64,000 nucleotides of DNA from Arenibacter sp041392165 (GCA_041392165.1 JAWKMN010000002.1:496001-560000), one strand, 5' to 3'; counted from the stretch's first letter, positions 26,952-36,565 are shown. The notes: generated from the sequence alone by a model not told the origin. Translations and numbers: made by a program.

Positions 26952-29312
26952 ATGAAACATAGTTTCCTAATGAGACAAAAGATAGGTATAGTTTTAATTT
27001 TATTGGGTCTTGTGGCCCTGCTTTTTGCATTTAAGTCGGGTTTTTTCAAATCCACCAAGGACAGTTATGCCGATCAGAGGTTACCTGAGGTTGTAGATTA
27101 TAATTTTCATATAAAGCCTATACTTTCGGACAACTGTTATACCTGCCATGGGCCGGATGCCAATAAGCGCAAGGCAGGCCTGAGACTGGATCTGGAATCC
27201 AACGCATTTTCCGAATTGCCCGAAAATCCTGGGAAATATCCCATTGTGGCGGGCAAGCCCGGTAACAGTCTAATGTACCAGCATGTGGTAACCGATGACC
27301 CAAAACAGTTGATGCCCCCACCGGATTCACAGCTGAAATTGAATTCCTACGAAAAGAGATTGTTGAAAAAATGGATCGAGCAGGGCGCGAAGTTCGAAAA
27401 GCACTGGGCCTTTATTCCTCCCAAGAAAGCGGATATTCCAAAAACGGAACGTACAGATTGGGCACAAAACGAGATCGATGCCTTTATCTTGGAAAAACTG
27501 GAGGAGAACGACCTGTCCCCATCTAAAAAAGCGGGGGATCATACGCTGATCAGGAGAATGGCCCTGGACCTGACCGGCCTGCCGCCCAATGCGGAACAGG
27601 TTCAACGTTACCTTTCCGGTTCTTCAGGGAACATTTTGGAGAGGGCCATTGATGAATTTTTGTCCACCCCGGCTTATGGGGAACGTATGACGCAGGTCTG
27701 GCTGGACGTGGCCAGGTACGCGGACTCCCACGGCTATCAGGATGATAGTTATAGGAGCATGTGGCCCTGGCGCGACTGGGTGATCCACGCTTTTAATAAT
27801 AATATGCCCTATGATCAGTTTTTGAGCGTTCAATTGGCAGGTGATCTGATGCCCGATGCTACCAAGGAACAGGTACTGGCCACCGGATTCAACAGGAACC
27901 ATCCCATAACACAGGAAGGTGGCGTTATCCAAGAGGAGTACCAGTCCTATTATGTGGTGGACCGTACCAATACTTTGGGGAAGGGGATATTGGGCCTTAC
28001 CCTGGAATGTGCCAAATGCCATGATCACAAGTACGATCAGCTGTCCCAAAAGGACTATTATGAGATCTATTCCTTTTTCAACAATGTGAACGAAATGGGG
28101 CTGCGTATGGATGCCGTACAGGCTGCCAATCAGAAATATTTTGCGGACGCGCCCTTTATGACCATCACCGATGAGGAGACCAATGGAGTGTTGTCATTTA
28201 TCAATAAGACCGAAGGGGAAGATGTGAAGGTGATGGTCATGAACGATTCCATGCCAAGGACAACTTATATTTTCGATCGAGGGGAGTATGACAGCCCCGG
28301 GGAGGAGGTAACCCCTAATGCTCCCGAAATAATACTTCCTTTCTCCGATAAGCTTCCAAAGAACAGATTGGGATTGGCCCAATGGGTGACCGATGAAAAC
28401 AATCCGTTGACTTCCAGGGTTTTTGTGAACAGGATTTGGGCAATGGTCTTCGGGAACGGACTTGTAGAAACATCCGAAGATTTCGGGGTTCAGGGCAGTC
28501 TGCCCAGCCATCCCCAATTGTTGGATTGGCTGTCCAAGGATTTTATGGAACACGGTTGGGACATAAAATATCTGCTAAAAAAAATAATGCTATCCGCTAC
28601 CTATCAGCAAAGTTCCATAGCTACGGAAGAATCCAAAAAGTCGGACCCTGACAATAAGTGGCTATCCAGGGCCCCAAGGTTCAGGATGAGCGGGGAGATT
28701 ATACGGGACTATGTTCTGGCCACCAGCGGTCTGTTGAACCGGGAGATCGGCGGGCCAAGTGTAAAACCCTACCAGCCTCCCGGGCTATGGGAAGAGACCA
28801 ACGCCGGTGGCAATAGGGGAGTGCTTACCACCTATATTGCCGATGAAGGCGATAAATTGTACAGGCGTTCACTGTACACCTTATGGAAACGGACCCTGCC
28901 ACCGCCCAGCATGTCCATTTTTGATGCGCCCAATAGGGATATCTGCGAGGTAAGGCGACAAAAGACCAATACCCCATTACAGGCCCTGGCACTACAGAAT
29001 GATGTGCAGATGTTGGAAGCGGCAAGGGTGGTGGCGGAAAATACAATTATGGATACCAAGGATGCGGAAATGTGGGTCACTAAAGTATTTCAGCGTATTT
29101 TGGTGAGGAATCCCAAGGAAGAAGAAAAAAAGGTCTTGGAGGAATATTATTCCGATACCTTGGAAAAGTTCTTGAACGACAAGGAGAATGCCCAAAAATT
29201 GGTAGCCCAGGGAGAATATAAAAGATTGGGTACGGATCCGGCAAAGACGGCCGCACTGATGCTCACGGCACAGGTAATCTACAATCTTGATGAAACAATT
29301 ACCAAAGAATAA
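26952..29312 (+). CDS. DUF1549/DUF1553 cytochrome c protein without LamG (module copy B)
   Basis: A 786-residue paralogue of the gene at 20542. The N-terminus is an uncleaved-looking membrane helix (KIGIVLILLGLVALLFAF) in place of a lipoprotein signal. Haem sites are CYTCH at residues 62-66 and CAKCH near 353 (ECAKCHDHKYDQLSQKDY). DUF1553 follows with NRLGLAQWVTDENNPLTSRV, SEDFGVQGSLPSHPQLLDW and RQKTNTPLQALALQND. The 200-residue LamG insert of copy A is absent; a short MTITDEETNGVLSFINK linker is in its place. The 200 bp gap before it (26751-26951) is AT-rich and could hold a separate promoter. By eye this gene is richer in G and C than copy A. Confidence 0.9.
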   Translation: MKHSFLMRQKIGIVLILLGLVALLFAFKSGFFKSTKDSYADQRLPEVVDYNFHIKPILSDNCYTCHGPDANKRKAGLRLDLESNAFSELPENPGKYPIVAGKPGNSLMYQHVVTDDPKQLMPPPDSQLKLNSYEKRLLKKWIEQGAKFEKHWAFIPPKKADIPKTERTDWAQNEIDAFILEKLEENDLSPSKKAGDHTLIRRMALDLTGLPPNAEQVQRYLSGSSGNILERAIDEFLSTPAYGERMTQVWLDVARYADSHGYQDDSYRSMWPWRDWVIHAFNNNMPYDQFLSVQLAGDLMPDATKEQVLATGFNRNHPITQEGGVIQEEYQSYYVVDRTNTLGKGILGLTLECAKCHDHKYDQLSQKDYYEIYSFFNNVNEMGLRMDAVQAANQKYFADAPFMTITDEETNGVLSFINKTEGEDVKVMVMNDSMPRTTYIFDRGEYDSPGEEVTPNAPEIILPFSDKLPKNRLGLAQWVTDENNPLTSRVFVNRIWAMVFGNGLVETSEDFGVQGSLPSHPQLLDWLSKDFMEHGWDIKYLLKKIMLSATYQQSSIATEESKKSDPDNKWLSRAPRFRMSGEIIRDYVLATSGLLNREIGGPSVKPYQPPGLWEETNAGGNRGVLTTYIADEGDKLYRRSLYTLWKRTLPPPSMSIFDAPNRDICEVRRQKTNTPLQALALQNDVQMLEAARVVAENTIMDTKDAEMWVTKVFQRILVRNPKEEEKKVLEEYYSDTLEKFLNDKENAQKLVAQGEYKRLGTDPAKTAALMLTAQVIYNLDETITKE

Positions 29313-29317
29313 CGATT

Positions 29318-30778
29318 ATGGAAGAAGACAAAACAAATTCTGAAAACCCACTCAAGGTAAACCGAAGGCACTTTTTTTCACAATTAAGTGTGGGAATCGG
29401 TTCATTGGCTTTGGGGTCTTTGTTGATCCCGGATCTTTTTAAAGGTAGTCCCAAACCCTTGGCGGGTCAACCATTGGGGATTCCCCATTTTGCCCCCAAG
29501 GCGAAACGGGTAATTTATTTGTTTCAATCCGGGGCCCCGTCACAGTTGGAATCCTTTGATTATAAGCCTACCCTTACAAAGCGGATGGGCGAAGACCTAC
29601 CAGAATCGATACGGAATGGGCAACGGCTTACAGGGATGACCGCTGGGCAGGATAAATTTCCCTTAATGCCCTCTGCTGCCAAATTTTCCCAATATGGCAA
29701 AAGTGGTGCCTGGGTAAGTGAATTTTTTCCCCATATAGCCAAAATTTCGGATGAGATCTGTATTGTTAAAAGTATGCATACCGAGGCCATAAACCATGAT
29801 CCGGCCATTACCTTTTTTCAAACGGGGAGCCAGCAATCCGGCCGCCCAAGCATGGGATCCTGGATGAGTTACGGTTTGGGAAGTGAGAATCAGAACTTAC
29901 CCTCTTTTGTGGTGCTTACCTCCAGGGGAAAAGGCAATAGTCAAGGATTGTATTCCAAGCTATGGTCCAGTGGATTCTTGGATTCCAAGCATCAAGGGGT
30001 ACTTTTGCGTTCCGGAAAGGATCCTGTTTTGTATTTGAACGATCCGGACGGACTTTCCCGTTCCGATAAAAGGCATTTGTTGGACCACGTATCCTCTTTG
30101 AACAAAATACATCATGTTGAGACCGGGGACGATGAGATAGAATCAAGGATCGCCCAGTATGAAATGGCCTATAGGATGCAGATGTCCGTACCAGATGTCA
30201 TGGATATCAAAAAAGAACCGGAATCCATAATAAAATTATATGGCGAAGATTCCCAGGTTCCCGGCACCTATGCCGCCAATTGCCTGCAGGCCCGTAGACT
30301 TGCAGAGAATGGGGTCCGTTTTATTCAGTTGTACCATCAAGGGTGGGACCAGCACGGCAACTTGCCCAATGAAATGGCGGGCCAGGCCAAGGATGTGGAT
30401 CAGGCATCTGCAGCCTTGATCCTCGATTTAAAACAACGCGGCATGTTGGAGGATACCTTGGTAATATGGGGCGGGGAGTTTGGAAGGACCAATTATTGCC
30501 AAGGAAACTTTGATCCAAAAAATTACGGTAGGGACCATCACCCAAGGGCCTTTAGTATATGGATGGCCGGTGGCGGTATAAAGCCGGGCATTACCTATGG
30601 GGAAACGGATGAGTTTGGTTATAATATTGTAAAAAACCCGGTTCATATCAACGATTTCCATGCTACTATTATGAATAACCTGGGACTGGACCACGAACAA
30701 TTAATTTATAAATATCAGGGCCGTCGCTTTAGACTTACAGATGTGGCAGGCAATGTGGTAAACGATATCTTAACATAG
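29318..30778 (+). CDS. DUF1501 family protein with Tat-like signal (module copy B)
   Basis: A 486-residue paralogue of the gene at 23800, starting 5 bases after the previous stop. A Tat-like signal NRRHFFSQLSVGIGSLALGS has its arginine pair at residues 16-17. The same conserved blocks are present: RVIYLFQSGAPSQLESFDYK, NHDPAITFFQTGSQQSGRPS, YHQGWDQHGNLP, VIWGGEFGRTNYCQ and NYGRDHHPRAFSIWMAGGG. Its tight spacing with both neighbours indicates translational coupling in module B. Confidence 0.92.
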   Translation: MEEDKTNSENPLKVNRRHFFSQLSVGIGSLALGSLLIPDLFKGSPKPLAGQPLGIPHFAPKAKRVIYLFQSGAPSQLESFDYKPTLTKRMGEDLPESIRNGQRLTGMTAGQDKFPLMPSAAKFSQYGKSGAWVSEFFPHIAKISDEICIVKSMHTEAINHDPAITFFQTGSQQSGRPSMGSWMSYGLGSENQNLPSFVVLTSRGKGNSQGLYSKLWSSGFLDSKHQGVLLRSGKDPVLYLNDPDGLSRSDKRHLLDHVSSLNKIHHVETGDDEIESRIAQYEMAYRMQMSVPDVMDIKKEPESIIKLYGEDSQVPGTYAANCLQARRLAENGVRFIQLYHQGWDQHGNLPNEMAGQAKDVDQASAALILDLKQRGMLEDTLVIWGGEFGRTNYCQGNFDPKNYGRDHHPRAFSIWMAGGGIKPGITYGETDEFGYNIVKNPVHINDFHATIMNNLGLDHEQLIYKYQGRRFRLTDVAGNVVNDILT

Positions 30779-30781
30779 TAT

Positions 30782-32218
30782 ATGGCTCAAAAAAATAGTT
30801 CTCCTTGGGTCGATTATGTTATTTTCGGTCTTACCGTATTTCTTATTTTCTGTTTAATATTCGAATCCTTTATTGATCTTCCAGGTCTAGTGGCCTGGTT
30901 GGGGCGTTGGCACCCGTTAATTTTGCATTTTCCCATAGTACTTTTGTTAATGTCTGCCGCGCTTGGCCTTTTTAACAGAATGGTGCCCAAGCTCTTACTG
31001 ATCATAGCAACCATCTCCGCCCTGGTTACTGCCATTACAGGTTTCTTTTTGGGTAACGAGTCCGTGCCAAAGGGCGATCTTCTTATGTGGCACCAATGGA
31101 TGGGGGCCGGGGTGGCTATTTTGGCAGTTCTCTGGTATTGGTTGGGTACCAATCATTTACAGCAGACGTATTTGGTGAAAGGAATCCAAGTGGTATTGAT
31201 TGTTTTGGTAGGGTTAACTGGTCATTACGGTGGGATGATTACCCATGGGGAAGACTTTTTGACTTTTCCAAAAAGTAAGAAACTGGAAAAGATTCCCGAA
31301 GATCCCTTGATTTATGAACATATAGTACACCGGATATTGGATAATAATTGTATAGGCTGCCATAATCCGAACAAGAAAAAAGGGGAACTGTTGATGACCG
31401 GTATAGATGAGCTTGTTCAGGGCGGTGAAAGCGGACCTGCTTTGGTGATTGGGGATCCGGGGAAAAGTGAAATCGTTAGACGTTTACATTTGCCAAAGGA
31501 AGACGAGGAGCATATGCCGCCCGAGGGCAAGAAACCATTGTCCGAAAATGAAATACAAATATTGGAACGCTGGATAGCCTTGGGGGCTTCGGACACTTTA
31601 AAGTGGAGTCATTTGGATCGTAGTGAACCTTTGGCAGGGATGGTCAAAAAAATGATGGATTCCGGTACAAAGAATTCATGGGCAAAACTTCCCAAAGTAG
31701 CGGACAGCACCTTGCAAAATTTGGCATCGGATTACGTAACCATAAAAAGGATTGCCAGTAATTCACAGGCACTGGGTATATCGGTATACCTACCACCCGA
31801 ATATGATCCGAAGAATATTACGGATTTGAAGCGGATTGCCAACAATATAGTGGAGTTGGATTTGAGTGGAATTCCTATTGGGGAAAAGGAAATGGAATTT
31901 GTAGCAATGTGTAAAAATTTGGAATGGTTGGAAGTAGACCGTACCCCCATTACGGATGCCGAGTTTGTAAAATTAACTGGACTTATAAATCTTAAGGTCC
32001 TCAAGGCATATGAAACTGGCATTACCGATGAAAGTGTGGTCGTTATGAGGGACTTCAAGAACCTTAATAGTCTTTATGTTTGGGAGACACAACTGTCCGA
32101 TCTTGGACTTTCCAAGCTAAGGGAAGCTATTCCCAACTTGCATATAGACTATGGCATTAATCCGGAACTCAAAACAGAATTTATAGGGAAGGACACTATT
32201 GTGGACAGTATACAGTAA
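30782..32218 (+). CDS. DUF2231 membrane - cytochrome c - LRR fusion protein (module copy B)
   Basis: A 478-residue paralogue of the gene at 25356, starting 3 bases after the DUF1501 stop. It has an extra N-terminal membrane helix, then the DUF2231 region (GRWHPLILHFPIVLLLM, TGHYGGMITHGEDF), a cytochrome c domain with CIGCH at residues 190-194 and HMPPEGKKPLSENE, and C-terminal leucine-rich repeats (WLEVDRTPITDAEFVKLTG, YVWETQLSDLGLSKL). Layout and gene order equal copy A, which shows that the three genes were duplicated as a unit. Confidence 0.88.
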   Translation: MAQKNSSPWVDYVIFGLTVFLIFCLIFESFIDLPGLVAWLGRWHPLILHFPIVLLLMSAALGLFNRMVPKLLLIIATISALVTAITGFFLGNESVPKGDLLMWHQWMGAGVAILAVLWYWLGTNHLQQTYLVKGIQVVLIVLVGLTGHYGGMITHGEDFLTFPKSKKLEKIPEDPLIYEHIVHRILDNNCIGCHNPNKKKGELLMTGIDELVQGGESGPALVIGDPGKSEIVRRLHLPKEDEEHMPPEGKKPLSENEIQILERWIALGASDTLKWSHLDRSEPLAGMVKKMMDSGTKNSWAKLPKVADSTLQNLASDYVTIKRIASNSQALGISVYLPPEYDPKNITDLKRIANNIVELDLSGIPIGEKEMEFVAMCKNLEWLEVDRTPITDAEFVKLTGLINLKVLKAYETGITDESVVVMRDFKNLNSLYVWETQLSDLGLSKLREAIPNLHIDYGINPELKTEFIGKDTIVDSIQ

Positions 32219-32253
32219 ATTCGCAAGTAGTTTAATAATTACTTGGTAGCTAT

Positions 32254-33252
32254 ATGATTTGCCGTATTTCAATTGTTATTTTGTTTTATGTCTTTTGCTC
32301 TAGATCGATCGCCCAAACCAGGTATGAGTATTCCCACCAACAAATGGGTACCCAAATTGGTCTTGTCTTTTATGAAAAAGATAGGTCCAGGGCAGATTCC
32401 ATAGCGCAATTGGTATTCCAGAGGATCGATGAGCTGAACAGTATATTAAGTAATTACCTTCCGCAAAGCGAAATTAACCAGCTTGGTAAAAAGCCAAATA
32501 GGGATGTGGTAGTAAGTACGGATTTATTTCGCCTCATGAATATTTCGGGAGACTATGCCAAAAGGACCTCTGGTGCTTTTGATATTACCTTGGGGCCACT
32601 CATTGAACTTTGGAAAAAAGCCAGGAAAAATAAGCAAGTTCCTTCTATGGCCGAAATAAGATCCGCTCAACAGAAAACTGGTCATAGTAATATGGAATTC
32701 CCAAATATAAATACGGTAAGGTTAAAGCAAGAGGGAATGCAATTGGATGTAGGGGGCATAGGAAAGGGGTTTGCTGCGGACGAGGCTATACACTTATTGA
32801 AAAGAAATGGTATAAACTCCGCATTGATAGATATGGGCGGGGACGTTACTGTGAGTGGGGCTCCGCCCAATAAGGAGTTTTGGATTTTAGGCTTTAGTTA
32901 TTTCAATGAAAAAGGGGAGGAGGTATTCCAAAAAGTAAAGCTTAAAAATCAGGCAGTAGCCACATCGGGGGATTTGTATCAGTATTCCGTTATTGAAGGG
33001 AAGCGATATTCACATATAATCGATCCAAAAAATGGTATGGCCTTGAGCAATAATATCCAAGTAACGGTAATAGCGCCCAATGGGAGCATGGCAGATGCCT
33101 ATGCCTCGGCCCTAAGTGTATCGGGAATTGGGGAAGGCAGGAAAGTTGTAGGGGAAGCTACAGATTTGGAGGTGTTTATGGTGGAGGACCTTCCAGGGGC
33201 ATACCGGCAATGGAACAGTCCGGGATTTTTAAATTTTATTGTTACTGATTAA
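32254..33252 (+). CDS. apbE: FAD:protein FMN transferase, ApbE family
   Basis: Periplasmic enzyme that attaches FMN covalently from FAD to Ser/Thr of target proteins. The 332-residue product has an N-terminal signal (RISIVILFYVFCSRSIA) and family motifs RADSIAQLVFQRIDELNSIL, SGAFDITLGPLI, LDVGGIGKGFAADEAI, INSALIDMGGDVTVSG, YSHIIDPKNG and ADAYASALSVSG. It begins 35 bases after module B on the same strand and is probably co-transcribed with it. No protein in the window shows an obvious FMN-binding flavinylation domain, so its target is not identified here. Confidence 0.94.
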   Translation: MICRISIVILFYVFCSRSIAQTRYEYSHQQMGTQIGLVFYEKDRSRADSIAQLVFQRIDELNSILSNYLPQSEINQLGKKPNRDVVVSTDLFRLMNISGDYAKRTSGAFDITLGPLIELWKKARKNKQVPSMAEIRSAQQKTGHSNMEFPNINTVRLKQEGMQLDVGGIGKGFAADEAIHLLKRNGINSALIDMGGDVTVSGAPPNKEFWILGFSYFNEKGEEVFQKVKLKNQAVATSGDLYQYSVIEGKRYSHIIDPKNGMALSNNIQVTVIAPNGSMADAYASALSVSGIGEGRKVVGEATDLEVFMVEDLPGAYRQWNSPGFLNFIVTD

Positions 33253-33344
33253 AAAACTTCTTCCCCTAAAAGCGGATCTCTTCCGTATTATGTCCATGAA
33301 AAAGTATAAGGATTTATGTAATATTGTGGTATAATAGATACTAT

Positions 33345-34529
33345 ATGAATACTAAGAATAAAATAAAACATTTGGCGCAAGCACACTCTTCCAAATATAT
33401 AGAGGTAAGAAGATATTTGCACCAACACCCAGAGCTTTCCTTTAAGGAGCATCATACCTGTGCCTACCTAAGACAACAACTTGTAGATATTGGGATTACC
33501 GCAATAGAATCTGTTGCCAAAACGGGTTTATTGGCCACTATAAAAGGAGAGGCCTCTGGCAAAACTGTCCTTTTAAGGGCAGACATGGACGCCCTTCCCA
33601 TACAAGAGGAAAATGTGGTGGAATATGCCTCACAAAATAAAGGGGTTATGCATGCCTGTGGCCATGATGTGCATATGACCTCCCTTTTGCTGACCGCCAA
33701 TATTCTATGGGAGCTCAGGAAGGAATTTTCGGGAACGGTAAAGTTATTGTTTCAACCTGGGGAGGAAATTATGCCGGGCGGGGCCACCTTGGTAATGAAA
33801 GAGAGCTCGTACAAGGATTTGGGTCCAATACCTCATGTAGGGCAACATGTAATGCCAAAACTTGCTGTGGGCAAGGTGGGTTTTAGATCTGGACTATTTA
33901 TGGCCAGTATGGATGAGATATATATCACCATCAAAGGAAAAGGGGGGCATGCCGCAGTGCCGGAAGAATGTATAGATCCAATTTTAATTGCATCGCATGT
34001 TATTGTGGCGGCCCAGCAGATAGTGAGCAGAATGGCATCGCCCAAAATTCCAAGTGTATTGTCCTTTGGACGTATTATAGGGGACGGGGCCAATAATGTT
34101 ATTCCGGACAGGGTTATTCTTGAGGGTACTTTTAGGACCTATGATGAGGCATGGAGGACAGAGGCAATAGAAAAGCTCACCAAGATGGTAAAATCCATTG
34201 TAGATGGTATGGGTGCGGAATGTACAATACATATACCAAGGGGATATCCACATTTAAAGAATAATCCGGAATTGACGGATGCAATGAGAAAAGGGGCAAT
34301 AGCCTATCTTGGATCTGATAATGTGGTCGATTTGGACCTCTGGACGGCCGCCGAAGATTTTGCCTATTATTCTCAACAAAACCAGGCTTGTTTTTATTTA
34401 TTGGGCGTCGGCAATATAGAAAAGGGGATAACCTCGGGCTTACATACTCCCACCTTTAACATAGATGAATCGGCTTTGGAAATAGGAGGGGGATTAATGG
34501 CATGGCTGGCTTTGGAGTCTTTGGCGTAG
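33345..34529 (+). CDS. M20 family amidohydrolase / N-acyl amino acid deacylase
   Basis: A 394-residue cytoplasmic metallohydrolase of the HipO/AmaA/IAA-amidohydrolase group, which cleaves N-acyl amino acids or related amides. The ATG at 33345 is preferred over an in-frame TTG at 33324. Motifs are RRYLHQHPELSFKE, LLRADMDALPIQE, GVMHACGHDVHMTSLL (metal ligands), LLFQPGEEIMPGGA (catalytic Glu), and in the lid domain ITIKGKGGHAAVPEECIDPI; the last metal histidine lies in SGLHTPTFNIDE. Stand-alone gene between ApbE and a membrane protein. Confidence 0.93.
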   Translation: MNTKNKIKHLAQAHSSKYIEVRRYLHQHPELSFKEHHTCAYLRQQLVDIGITAIESVAKTGLLATIKGEASGKTVLLRADMDALPIQEENVVEYASQNKGVMHACGHDVHMTSLLLTANILWELRKEFSGTVKLLFQPGEEIMPGGATLVMKESSYKDLGPIPHVGQHVMPKLAVGKVGFRSGLFMASMDEIYITIKGKGGHAAVPEECIDPILIASHVIVAAQQIVSRMASPKIPSVLSFGRIIGDGANNVIPDRVILEGTFRTYDEAWRTEAIEKLTKMVKSIVDGMGAECTIHIPRGYPHLKNNPELTDAMRKGAIAYLGSDNVVDLDLWTAAEDFAYYSQQNQACFYLLGVGNIEKGITSGLHTPTFNIDESALEIGGGLMAWLALESLA

Positions 34530-34671
34530 ACTATAATTTACATAGGGTAGAATACTAGGGCATCGGTTTTCCTGCCCGAGAAACTATTTTTTCTAAAGGG
34601 AACAATATTTTGCTATACAACAACCAACTCATGTTTTGTTTACTTTTAGGCCTATCATTGGCAACAATACT

Positions 34672-35892
34672 ATGAAAGGCCATTTACAGTATTATATTAG
34701 TTTTCTGTTTGTTATGCTGATATACGGTATTCATATGCTGCCTATATCGGATAGTATGTTGAATGAAAACAACACTAAGCTGTCCCATGTTTTTCTGGCC
34801 TCCCAAATTAGATACCATCAGGAATTTGCTCCCTTTGCGAGACGCCCATTGACCTCTTTGTTAATTGAGGGATCCTCAGGCTTTTTTGGGATTACGCTGG
34901 GGGAGTCCTTTGTACTGGTAAATCTGTTATTACTGTTTTTTAGTGGATTATTGATTTATAAAATTTCACTGAGACTTCGGGCAACAAGGGGCCAGGCATT
35001 ATTTAACCAAATAGCTTATTTTCTGACCTTTTCTATTCTCTTCGCTTTTTTTCCTCCGGTCTTTAGTTATGATGAGCCTTTACAATATTGTTTGATTATG
35101 CTCGGTATTCTTGCCTTGATCCAGGAAAAGTGGTGGAACTATGTCCCATTGTTTTTAATGGCCACTATAGCTAGGGAAAGCACTGTTTTTTTAATACCTG
35201 GGTTGGCCATTGTTTTTTCTGGTCTCAGTTTAAAGACGAACAATGGGGAGGCACCATTGGTCAAAAAAAAGTTATTCCTACTCTTTCTGCCTCTGCCTTT
35301 ATATGGTATTTATTTAGGGATATTTTTATGGGCCAGCGGTATTTGGAATGAAACGGCGGAGGTGGCCGTGAATAGGCTAAGTTGTTATTTTCAGAATTTT
35401 GGAACTTTTGCCAGTACTGTTGAATCCGTAGTATCATTTTTTCTGGTCTTGGGCCCTAGCCTATATTTTCTTTATATGGGCAAAAAATCCAGGGTTTTTT
35501 CTGCATTGGAAAAAAAATACATCCAGGCGTTTTTACTGGCCATGGCCATTAATACACCCATTGTAATGGCAGCTACCTTGGCTAGGGAAACCAGATTGTT
35601 TGCCTTGCCACTTGTTTTTTTATGGCCTTTGGCCGGACAATTGTTTGGTAAGGAATTGACATCTTTATTGAGGCCTGGTTTGTATTTGGATTGCTTCAGG
35701 AACTGGCGATATAGCTTGTCCTTTTTGGGTTTATGTGCGGTAAGTTATCTATTGGCCTTTAAGTTGTACGTCCCTAGCTTTCCTTCCAAGGATAATTTTT
35801 TTAATGAATATCTTTTTTTGCTTTTATTGATTGTTTCGGGACATTTTGTGTTTAAGCATTTTTTGCAGAAAAGTGCTACTATGGTCCAATAG
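34672..35892 (+). CDS. Polytopic membrane protein, function unknown
   Basis: A 406-residue integral membrane protein with about nine or ten hydrophobic helices (for example QYYISFLFVMLIYGIHML, FVLVNLLLLFFSGLLIY, FLTFSILFAFFPPVFSY). ATG at 34672 was chosen; a TTG twelve codons upstream is possible. The early loop SHVFLASQIRYHQEFAPFAR and the ARESTVFLIPG motif recall GT-C type glycosyltransferases or polymer-synthesis membrane proteins, but no catalytic motif is clear enough to assign a function. Moderately low GC and very rich in Leu and Phe. Confidence 0.75.
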   Translation: MKGHLQYYISFLFVMLIYGIHMLPISDSMLNENNTKLSHVFLASQIRYHQEFAPFARRPLTSLLIEGSSGFFGITLGESFVLVNLLLLFFSGLLIYKISLRLRATRGQALFNQIAYFLTFSILFAFFPPVFSYDEPLQYCLIMLGILALIQEKWWNYVPLFLMATIARESTVFLIPGLAIVFSGLSLKTNNGEAPLVKKKLFLLFLPLPLYGIYLGIFLWASGIWNETAEVAVNRLSCYFQNFGTFASTVESVVSFFLVLGPSLYFLYMGKKSRVFSALEKKYIQAFLLAMAINTPIVMAATLARETRLFALPLVFLWPLAGQLFGKELTSLLRPGLYLDCFRNWRYSLSFLGLCAVSYLLAFKLYVPSFPSKDNFFNEYLFLLLLIVSGHFVFKHFLQKSATMVQ

Positions 35893-36084
35893 TATTTCCA
35901 TGTTTTTAATCGCTTGCGGCAAAATTGGGACAATCGTTTTCATATAGGCAGGTTGAATAATTGTGAAGGATTTAAGGGGCATTTAAATTTGATGGATATA
36001 TTTATATTATGTATGTTTGGAACGGAACAGCTATGGTGCAACGTGTACTGATGTCGTTGCATGAAACAATATTGCTTCTTGATT

Positions 36085-36228
36085 ATGGAAGGCCATTATT
36101 TTGATACAGTAGAAAAATATAACTTTGGTCAAGACCGAGGAGATTTCGGTTTGTCCGATTTTTTTGTTGGATTGTATTTGCAAAATTCTTCGATAAGAAA
36201 ATCGAAAATTATCTTCCCGAATTTTTAA
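36085..36228 (+). CDS. Possible 47-residue protein ahead of a hairpin
   Basis: The 499 bp stretch 35893-36391 has no long gene. Within it an ATG at 36085 opens 47 codons (MEGHYFDTVEKYNFGQDRGD, ending KIIFPNF) and its TAA lies inside the left arm of a perfect hairpin at 36223-36250. A second small hairpin (TGCAACG/CGTTGCA) at 36037-36061 lies just upstream. The product resembles nothing I know. Gene followed directly by a terminator is suggestive, but coding status is unproven. Confidence 0.25.
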   Translation: MEGHYFDTVEKYNFGQDRGDFGLSDFFVGLYLQNSSIRKSKIIFPNF

Positions 36229-36250
36229 GCACCCGCGAGTGTGCTTAAAA
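36223..36250. terminator. Perfect 10-bp stem-loop, bidirectional terminator-like
   Basis: TTTTAAGCAC (36223-36232) pairs perfectly with GTGCTTAAAA (36241-36250) around an 8-base loop. A- and T-rich outer ends fit a terminator readable from both sides. The following 140 bases to 36391 contain no other structure that I can support. Confidence 0.55.
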
Positions 36251-36391
36251 CAATCCTATAACCTTACTCCCATTTATTTTTGGCAACAATGGTTAATTGT
36301 GTCCGTATTTGCTATGACTCGTAGGTAATGGTTATAACACTCTAGGATTGCCGTTTTATATATTTTTTATTAATCATTTAAAATTATAATC

Positions 36392-36499
36392 ATGGCTAGA
36401 GGGAAAAAATTAAAAGCCCCAAAAGTGGATCTAAAGACTAAAAAACAAGAGAAAATTAAACAAAAATTGGAAGCCCAGCAGAATAGAAAGCGTAAATGA
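36392..36499 (+). CDS. Small Lys-rich basic protein, 35 residues
   Basis: ATG at 36392 opens MARGKKLKAPKVDLKTKK and continues to a stop at 36497-36499, giving 35 residues of which well over a third are Lys or Arg. It is preceded by a very AT-rich, promoter-like leader and followed by a GC-rich terminator at 36566. The composition resembles small nucleic-acid or ribosome-associated proteins. I do not recognise a named family. Coding potential rests on composition, isolated position and the terminator. Confidence 0.5.
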   Translation: MARGKKLKAPKVDLKTKKQEKIKQKLEAQQNRKRK

Positions 36500-36565
36500 T
36501 GCTGGCCGATAAATCTGAGGGAATGTTTTGTTGGTTCAACTACATTCCGTTCATAGAGTAGGACG

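Noticed and set aside
32254..33252. ApbE as part of an Nqr or Rnf complex
   Set aside because: No nqr or rnf genes are present in the window, so that link cannot be supported here.
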